A stretch of DNA of 64,000 nt from Ameyamaea chiangmaiensis. Its GTDB lineage: Bacteria; Pseudomonadota; Alphaproteobacteria; Acetobacterales; Acetobacteraceae. This document shows, in pieces, positions 59,218 to 64,000 of this stretch. The stretch spans positions 124,001 to 188,000 of the forward strand of contig NZ_BAPT01000006.1 in NCBI RefSeq assembly GCF_025995235.1, read 5' to 3'. Each line of letters begins with the position of its first letter. The first letter of the stretch is position 1. The notes beneath the pieces were generated by a model. It did no database searches and was not told where the DNA came from. It saw only the letters and a program-made list of their open reading frames with translations. Both the position numbers and the translations under genes were made by a program.

Positions 59218-60507
59218 ATGGCCAACGTTACCGTCATCGGCGCCCAGTGGGGCGACGAGGGGAAGGGCAAGATCGTCGACTGGCTGGCCAGCCGAGCCGA
59301 TATCGTCGTGCGTTTCCAGGGCGGCCACAACGCGGGCCACACGCTTGTCGTGGGCGAGCAGGTCTACAAGCTCTCGCTGTTGCCGTCGGGCCTGGTGCGC
59401 GGCAAGACCGGCGTCATCGGCAACGGTGTCGTCGTCGATCCCGAAGCGCTGCTGAACGAAATCGGGCGCGTCAGCGCGCAGGGGCTCGATGTGTCGCCCG
59501 CGACGCTGCGCATCGCCGAGAACTGCCCCCTGATCCTGCCAGTCCACGGCGCGATCGACCGCGCGCGCGAAGAAGCACGCGGCGACCGCAAGATTGGCAC
59601 GACCGGGCGCGGCATCGGGCCGGCCTATGAGGACAAGGTCGCGCGCCGCGCCATCCGCCTGTGCGACTTGGCCGAGCCCGAGACGCTGGACTGGAAGCTC
59701 GACGAGCTGCTGCTCCATCACAACACCCTGCTGGCCGGTCTGGGCGCGCCGACCTTCGAGAAGGCCGACCTGCTGAAGCATCTGACGGATCTGGCGCCCA
59801 AGCTGCTGCCTTACATGACCGAAGTGTCCGAACTGCTCGACGAGAACAGCCGCAACGGCCAGCGTATCCTGTTCGAGGGCGCGCAGGCGGTGATGCTCGA
59901 CGTCGACCATGGCACGTACCCGTTCGTCACCAGTTCGAACACCGTGGCGTCGAATGCCGGAACGGGCACCGGGCTTGGCCCGCGCGCGGCCGGATTCGTG
60001 CTGGGCATCGCAAAGGCCTATTCCACGCGCGTGGGCGAAGGCCCGTTCCCCAGCGAGCTGTTCGACGACACCGGCCGCACACTGGGCGAGCGTGGGCACG
60101 AGTTCGGCACGGTGACGGGTCGGCCGCGCCGCTGCGGCTGGTTCGACGCGATGCTGGTCCGTCGCGCCGTGCGCGTCGGTGGCGTGGACGGTCTGGCACT
60201 GACCAAGCTCGACGTGCTCGACGGGCTGCCCGAAATCAAGATCTGCGTGGGTTACGAGCTTGACGGCAAAACCGTCCGCCACTTCCCGGCCGCGCCGGCC
60301 GCGCAGTCACGCATCACGCCGGTGTACGAGACCATGGACGGCTGGACCGACACCACGCACGGCGCGCGCTCGTGGGCGGATTTGCCGGCACAGGCGATCA
60401 AATATGTCCGCCGGATCGAGGAACTGGTCGGCGCGCCGGTCACGCTTCTGTCGACCAGCCCGGAACGCGACGACACGATCCTGATGCGGGACCCGTTCCA
60501 GGACTGA
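59218..60507 (+). CDS. purA: Adenylosuccinate synthetase
   Basis: Links IMP and aspartate with GTP in AMP synthesis; 429 residues. Motifs: WGDEGKGK at 11-18, FQGGHNAGHT at 34-43 with the catalytic His, KIGTTGRGIGP, GAQAVMLDVDHGTYPFVTSSN and LTKLDVLDGL. AAGGAGCAGG before the ATG is a strong ribosome site. It follows hisZ, a usual arrangement in this group of bacteria. A GTCGCCCC/GGGGCGAC hairpin (60528-60549) without T-run lies just downstream. Confidence 0.98.
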   Translation: MANVTVIGAQWGDEGKGKIVDWLASRADIVVRFQGGHNAGHTLVVGEQVYKLSLLPSGLVRGKTGVIGNGVVVDPEALLNEIGRVSAQGLDVSPATLRIAENCPLILPVHGAIDRAREEARGDRKIGTTGRGIGPAYEDKVARRAIRLCDLAEPETLDWKLDELLLHHNTLLAGLGAPTFEKADLLKHLTDLAPKLLPYMTEVSELLDENSRNGQRILFEGAQAVMLDVDHGTYPFVTSSNTVASNAGTGTGLGPRAAGFVLGIAKAYSTRVGEGPFPSELFDDTGRTLGERGHEFGTVTGRPRRCGWFDAMLVRRAVRVGGVDGLALTKLDVLDGLPEIKICVGYELDGKTVRHFPAAPAAQSRITPVYETMDGWTDTTHGARSWADLPAQAIKYVRRIEELVGAPVTLLSTSPERDDTILMRDPFQD

Positions 60508-60557
60508 CGCCGGGTCCGATTGCGCCTGTCGCCCCACGCTGGGGGCGACCCCGGCCG

Positions 60558-61127
60558 TCAGGCCGCCGACCCGACGATCTCCACGCCGCCTTCGCGCAGC
60601 GCGGCGAGGGCGGCGGTCGGGTCCGGCGCGACACCCCGACAGGCATAAGACGCAACCGTGGTCCGAAAGCCCTCGGCCACCGCGTCCCGCGCGGTCGCCG
60701 CGACGCAGTAGTCCAGAGCCACCCCGCACACGACCACATGGTCGACCGACAGATCGCGCAGCAGCCCCGTCAGGCCGGTCGACCGCACGTGATCATTGTC
60801 GAAAAACGCGGAATAGCTGTCACAGTCCGCGTGAAGGCCCTTGTGAAGCACATGTGTCACCGGCCGCGGATCGAGACCCGGGCAGAGATCGGCCCCACGT
60901 GACCCCGCGATGCAGTGGGCCGGCCACGGACCGCCGTGGTCGCGAAACGAACAGTGATCGGCCGGGTGCCAATCCTTGGTGGCCACCACGGCGCCGAACC
61001 CCGCATGGGCAAGCGTGTTGATCGACGGCACGAGGCGATCGCCTTCTGCAATGGCAAGCGCGCCACCGGGCATGAAGTCGATCTGCATGTCGACGATGAT
61101 CAGGGCCGATCGGCCAGAGCGAGTCAT
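60558..61127 (-). CDS. pncA: Nicotinamidase
   Basis: Hydrolyses nicotinamide to nicotinic acid for NAD salvage; 189 residues. The Cys-hydrolase triad is visible: Asp13 (IIVDMQIDF), Lys96 (HKGLH) and Cys141 (GVALDYCV). The metal ligands are Asp52, His54 and His58 in KDWHPADHCSF. Full length for the bacterial family. It is convergent with purA across 50 bases that contain a GC hairpin. Confidence 0.95.
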   Translation of the reverse strand: MTRSGRSALIIVDMQIDFMPGGALAIAEGDRLVPSINTLAHAGFGAVVATKDWHPADHCSFRDHGGPWPAHCIAGSRGADLCPGLDPRPVTHVLHKGLHADCDSYSAFFDNDHVRSTGLTGLLRDLSVDHVVVCGVALDYCVAATARDAVAEGFRTTVASYACRGVAPDPTAALAALREGGVEIVGSAA

Positions 61128-61221
61128 CGGGAAATCTCCGTCGCCAAAGCTCGTGCAGCGAGCGTAACCACATGGGCCGCGCCTGCGGGCCGGTCAGACC
61201 CGGCACAGCGCGAATGGCGTG

Positions 61222-61779
61222 CTATTGCCCGGCATCGCCCGACGTCTGGGCCGAATCCTTGCGGACGGCGGCCTGGTGCGCCTCGACCGAACGGCGCAAT
61301 GCCTCGTCGCTGCCGATGCTCGGGGCCGTGTCCTGATAGGCGGTGCCCTGCCAGCGCCAGACATCGTGGGAGTCGATGCGCAGATCCCGCATCCCGCCAT
61401 GGGATTTCGGCATCACCGTCACCGGCCCGCTGACCGAATCCAGCACCTTGGACCAGTGTTCACCGTGTTTCAGATAGACGGAGGTGGAGCATCCGGCCGA
61501 CCCGCACAGGCTGGCGGACTGGACCTGCACGAACAGGGCGACATCCCCCTTGCGCGACGACAACGGCGCGGAACCGATAAGCACGATCGGCGTCTCCCCC
61601 CGCGCCTTGGCGCGTGCGAGGTCGCCCGCCATCAGCTGACGGGCCGAGATGTCCAGCGCCGTGCCGGGCTGCTGCGTCAGGATCACCGGGCCCGTCTGCG
61701 CCTGCGCGACGGACATGGCCATGAACGCCGCCACGGCCCATGGGGCCAGAAACCGGATCAGGAAGAACGAACGTGGCAT
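61222..61779 (-). CDS. Small exported protein of unknown function
   Basis: Protein of 185 residues with a clear signal peptide (MPRSFFLIRFLAPWAVAAFMAMSVAQA, cleaved near residue 27). The mature part has one close Cys pair (LCGSAGCST), a run of short beta-strands (VALFVQVQSASL, SVYLKHG, VTVMPKS) and ends in an Ala/Gln-rich tail. GGAG is five bases upstream of the ATG. I do not recognise a family; a periplasmic soluble domain is the best reading. It is divergent from the DUF1653 gene 78 bases away. Confidence 0.65.
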   Translation of the reverse strand: MPRSFFLIRFLAPWAVAAFMAMSVAQAQTGPVILTQQPGTALDISARQLMAGDLARAKARGETPIVLIGSAPLSSRKGDVALFVQVQSASLCGSAGCSTSVYLKHGEHWSKVLDSVSGPVTVMPKSHGGMRDLRIDSHDVWRWQGTAYQDTAPSIGSDEALRRSVEAHQAAVRKDSAQTSGDAGQ

Positions 61780-61857
61780 CGGAACTCCGCGCGGGCTATC
61801 GACAGGAACTACTATGCCCGGTGACCATGGGCATGAACAGGTCGGGAACACCAGAAC

Positions 61858-62079
61858 ATGACAACGCACGAACTGCCCCCCGGATCGCCAGAACCCGGCG
61901 TTTATCGACATTACAAGGGCGGTCTCTATACGGTGCTGGCCGTGGGTCGCCATTCGGAGACCGAAGAGTGGCTTGTCACCTATCGCGCCGAGGCGCACGG
62001 CACCATCTGGGTTCGCCCACTCGACCTGTGGCAGGCCCCGGTGGCAAAGGGCACGCGCTTCGCCCGTCTGGTGCGCTGA
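61858..62079 (+). CDS. DUF1653 protein
   Basis: Small cytosolic protein of 73 residues. PGVYRHYKGGLYTVLAVGRHSET at the start is the DUF1653 signature, continued by WLVTYRAEAHGTIWVRPLDLW. The domain is a small beta-barrel of unknown function. The length is nearly that of the domain alone. It lies between opposite-strand genes, so it is likely monocistronic; no clear ribosome site is seen. Confidence 0.88.
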   Translation: MTTHELPPGSPEPGVYRHYKGGLYTVLAVGRHSETEEWLVTYRAEAHGTIWVRPLDLWQAPVAKGTRFARLVR

Positions 62080-62103
62080 ACGGACGGCCTGGTGCCGTTG
62101 CCG

Positions 62104-62835
62104 TCACTGATGGCGCAGCGTCACCACCAGAACATCGCGAAACGCCGGGCGCGTGGGGTCGAGCGGGCGAACCGGCGTCACGCCATGGAACACCCGGTTG
62201 TCGTCCACGATGGCGGCGTCCATCGCCCGGTCGAGCGTGAAGCCGCCCAGCGGCTCGCCGCGCAGGCCATGGATCGACGTCTCGCCCTGCGCGATGTTTT
62301 CCCGGCTGATCATCAGGACCATTACCCAGTCGACGCCATCGCGGTGCAGGCCCTCGGGCGTCGGCTGCCCGGCCTCGTCCAGGCTGGCCTCGATCCGGAA
62401 CTGATGGATCTCCGTGTGCCACGCCTCGGGCAGCGCTTCGGGCGGGGTGAGATCGGTGGCCAGCGTATACATCGCGCGCAGCACCGCGATCAGGGCGGGA
62501 TGCGCCCCGATCTCCGGCTCCACGGGGCGAAACCAGCGCTCGATCCCGCCATTGAGCTCGTTATAGTCGCGGCTCTGGTAATGGGGCTGGTGGCGGCGGC
62601 GCAGCACCTGCCCGTCGCTCAGCACGTAGGTGGCGTGGCGCCGTCGGCGGTAGCGGCCGCCATCCGCCATGTAACGGTCCAGGCCGAGCCGACCCCAGCT
62701 CGCCGCAAACCCGTCCCAGTCGGTCAGGCCGAACGGCTCCAGCAGCGCCCGCGTGCGTTCGGAGGGCACGAAGACGAACCCCTGATCGCGCAGGGCGTGT
62801 TCGAGTTCAGGAAGCGGCGGGACGGGGTGCGTCAT
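62104..62835 (-). CDS. 2OG-Fe dioxygenase family protein (PF10014 type)
   Basis: Fe(II)/2-oxoglutarate dioxygenase of 243 residues. The iron ligands His164 and Asp166 are in PEGLHRDGVDWV, and the distal His in NRVFHGVTPV near residue 214. HQFRIEAS and RRHATYVL are other family blocks. Members include free-amino-acid hydroxylases such as isoleucine 4-hydroxylase; the substrate here is not known. The ATG at 62835 lies inside the end of the MscS-type gene (29 bases of overlap in another frame), so translation may be coupled. Confidence 0.83.
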   Translation of the reverse strand: MTHPVPPLPELEHALRDQGFVFVPSERTRALLEPFGLTDWDGFAASWGRLGLDRYMADGGRYRRRRHATYVLSDGQVLRRRHQPHYQSRDYNELNGGIERWFRPVEPEIGAHPALIAVLRAMYTLATDLTPPEALPEAWHTEIHQFRIEASLDEAGQPTPEGLHRDGVDWVMVLMISRENIAQGETSIHGLRGEPLGGFTLDRAMDAAIVDDNRVFHGVTPVRPLDPTRPAFRDVLVVTLRHQ

Positions 62836-64000
62836 CGGTCGGGACCTCGGCCGGCGCGGCGCCGGAAGGAGCCGCCGTAGGAGACGGCGGCAGGGGGGGT
62901 GGCGGCGCGGACGGCGCCTCGCCGGTGAACGCGACGTCGATCGGCGCTTCGGTCACCAGACGCATGATCGGAGGCGCCCAGCCGGGGAAATGTACCGCAT
63001 TGGCGACGAACAGCCCGCGCAGGCGGCGATACAGCTCGCGCTCGATCGTGGCCCGGGCGCCGGCCTCGACACGCACGCGGCCGATCAGCACCGCGCCGCC
63101 CGCGTCCGCCGAATTGACGCCCAGATTGTTGAAGCCGCTCTGGACGCGGGTGGCGAAGGCCGGTTCGTCGCGCATCTCGCCCACGACCTGATCGATCAAG
63201 GCGGCCACACGATCGGGGTCCTCGCCCAGATCGAGCGTCAACGTCACGGTCACGTAGTTGTAGTCGCGCGACTGGTTGGACACCGACGTCACCGACGAGA
63301 ACGGGATGATATTGATATCGCCGGCCGACGTGCGCAGACGCAGCGTGCGGATCGACAGATGCTCCACCGTGCCGGTCACCCCGGCCGCCGTAACGACGTC
63401 GCCCACCTGGATCGCGTTTTCGACCAGCATGAAGAACCCGGTGATGAAATCCTTGACCAGACTTTGCGAACCGAACGCGATCGCGGCACCCAGAATGCCG
63501 GCACCCGTCAGCAGCGGCGCGACATTGATGCCAATCTGCGACAGGGTCGTGACCGTCACGATGATGATGATGAACACGGCCAGCACGGTGCGGATGATCG
63601 GCAGGACAGTGCGCAGCCTCACCGCGCGCGACACCGCGTCGCCACTGGAATAGAGCTCCACGCGACGGTCGAGCATGGTGTTCGAGATTTCCCACACCAC
63701 GATACCGATGGTGATGGCCACCAGAATCGTGACCACAGCCGACAGCAACCGCACGCCCACCGGGTTGCCGGTGAAGAACGCGACGCTGGGCACGCCCCAC
63801 ACCTGCAGCAGTGCCACCGCCGTCAGCACGACCACCATGGCGTTCGTCGTCCGCCGCGCCAGCGGATAGTACCGGTCCAGCCGCCGCTGAAGGGGCGTGG
63901 ACTCGGTCGTTTCGACCCCACGTCCGCCGAGGCGGAACAGGCGATCCTGCAGGCTGAACAGTGCGATGCCCAGAAGCCGCCCCAGCGCCAGCACCGCCAC
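62807..64000 (-). CDS. MscS-type mechanosensitive channel, 5' end outside the window
   Basis: C-terminal 397 residues of a mechanosensitive ion channel. Several membrane helices (TNAMVVVLTAVALLQVWGV, VRLLSAVVTILVAITIGIVVW, IIRTVLAVFIIIIVTVTTL) are followed by the pore helix LLTGAGILGAAIAFGSQSLVKDFITGF, then the beta domain VQVGDVV-like AIQVGDVVTAAGVTGTVEHLSIRTLRLR and the cytosolic cage. The tail is Pro/Ala-rich. The gene runs off the right edge, so the N-terminal domain and start are not visible. It should open under membrane tension. Confidence 0.92.
   Translation of the reverse strand: MAVLALGRLLGIALFSLQDRLFRLGGRGVETTESTPLQRRLDRYYPLARRTTNAMVVVLTAVALLQVWGVPSVAFFTGNPVGVRLLSAVVTILVAITIGIVVWEISNTMLDRRVELYSSGDAVSRAVRLRTVLPIIRTVLAVFIIIIVTVTTLSQIGINVAPLLTGAGILGAAIAFGSQSLVKDFITGFFMLVENAIQVGDVVTAAGVTGTVEHLSIRTLRLRTSAGDINIIPFSSVTSVSNQSRDYNYVTVTLTLDLGEDPDRVAALIDQVVGEMRDEPAFATRVQSGFNNLGVNSADAGGAVLIGRVRVEAGARATIERELYRRLRGLFVANAVHFPGWAPPIMRLVTEAPIDVAFTGEAPSAPPPPLPPSPTAAPSGAAPAEVPTDDAPRPAAS

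Noticed and set aside
1..64000. CRISPR arrays, insertion sequences, prophage genes
   Set aside because: No regularly spaced direct repeats, transposase motifs or phage structural genes were seen on either strand.

Overview
The window is one stretch of a high-GC alphaproteobacterial chromosome. It is most likely from an acetic acid bacterium (Acetobacteraceae). Supporting signs are the fabD-fabG-acpP-fabF-mltG and hisZ-purA neighbourhoods, a UbiH/UbiM-type hydroxylase, a malate:quinone oxidoreductase, a mannitol 2-dehydrogenase, a polyol-type MFS transporter, GMC oxidoreductase chemistry and a Hint_2-type protein. There are no rRNA genes, prophage, insertion sequences or CRISPR arrays. Two tRNA genes are present: Gly-CCC and Leu-CAA.

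Layout. 1-600: a vapBC toxin-antitoxin module, cut by the window edge, with a visible promoter and palindromic operator. 603-2400: a nitroreductase and a UbiH-type hydroxylase, translationally coupled. 2.6-6.8 kb: a tight histidine operon, hisB-DUF2628-hisH-(GNAT::hisA)-hisF-hisE, with start/stop overlaps; the acetyltransferase is fused in frame to HisA and HisE has a basic tail. 6.8-12.5 kb: a small exported Cys protein, Mqo, a YhdH-type reductase, a glycosyltransferase-like membrane protein and an Asp/Asn hydroxylase-like protein. 12.8-21.6 kb: an exported M1 peptidase, AnmK, an exported GH20 hexosaminidase, a Fur-box TonB receptor and NagA, which reads as amino-sugar and peptidoglycan recycling. 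21.7-34.4 kb: an unknown glycosyltransferase-like protein, OpgH, OpgG, a ModE-like regulator, mannitol dehydrogenase, a FUSC protein, DegP, a degenerate Hint protein, an SGNH hydrolase and OpgC. Three of these build and modify osmoregulated periplasmic glucans.

34.6-40.3 kb: an Mrp ATPase, a DUF2142 protein, a GT2 glycosyltransferase, and an FAD monooxygenase divergent from a MarR regulator, with two identical-class operators between them. 40.3-45.0 kb: the fatty-acid synthesis cluster fabD-fabG-acpP-fabF-mltG. 45.1-50.4 kb: an unknown protein coupled to a GMC oxidoreductase with a ferredoxin-like cysteine cluster, then folE, apaG and metZ. metZ has a SAM-II riboswitch in its leader. 50.5-54.7 kb: tRNA-Gly, a decayed GH36 alpha-galactosidase, an MFS transporter with a strong terminator, an AT-rich gap and a 47-residue membrane peptide.

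54.8-64 kb: nth, argC, tRNA-Leu, serC-hisZ-purA, pncA, a small exported protein, a DUF1653 protein, a 2OG-Fe dioxygenase and a truncated MscS-type channel. The histidine pathway is split across the window: hisBHAFE is at 2.6-6.8 kb and the regulatory subunit hisZ at 58 kb. The most unusual items are the GNAT-HisA fusion, the two operator modules (vapBC and MarR), the riboswitch, and the alpha-galactosidase caught in decay.
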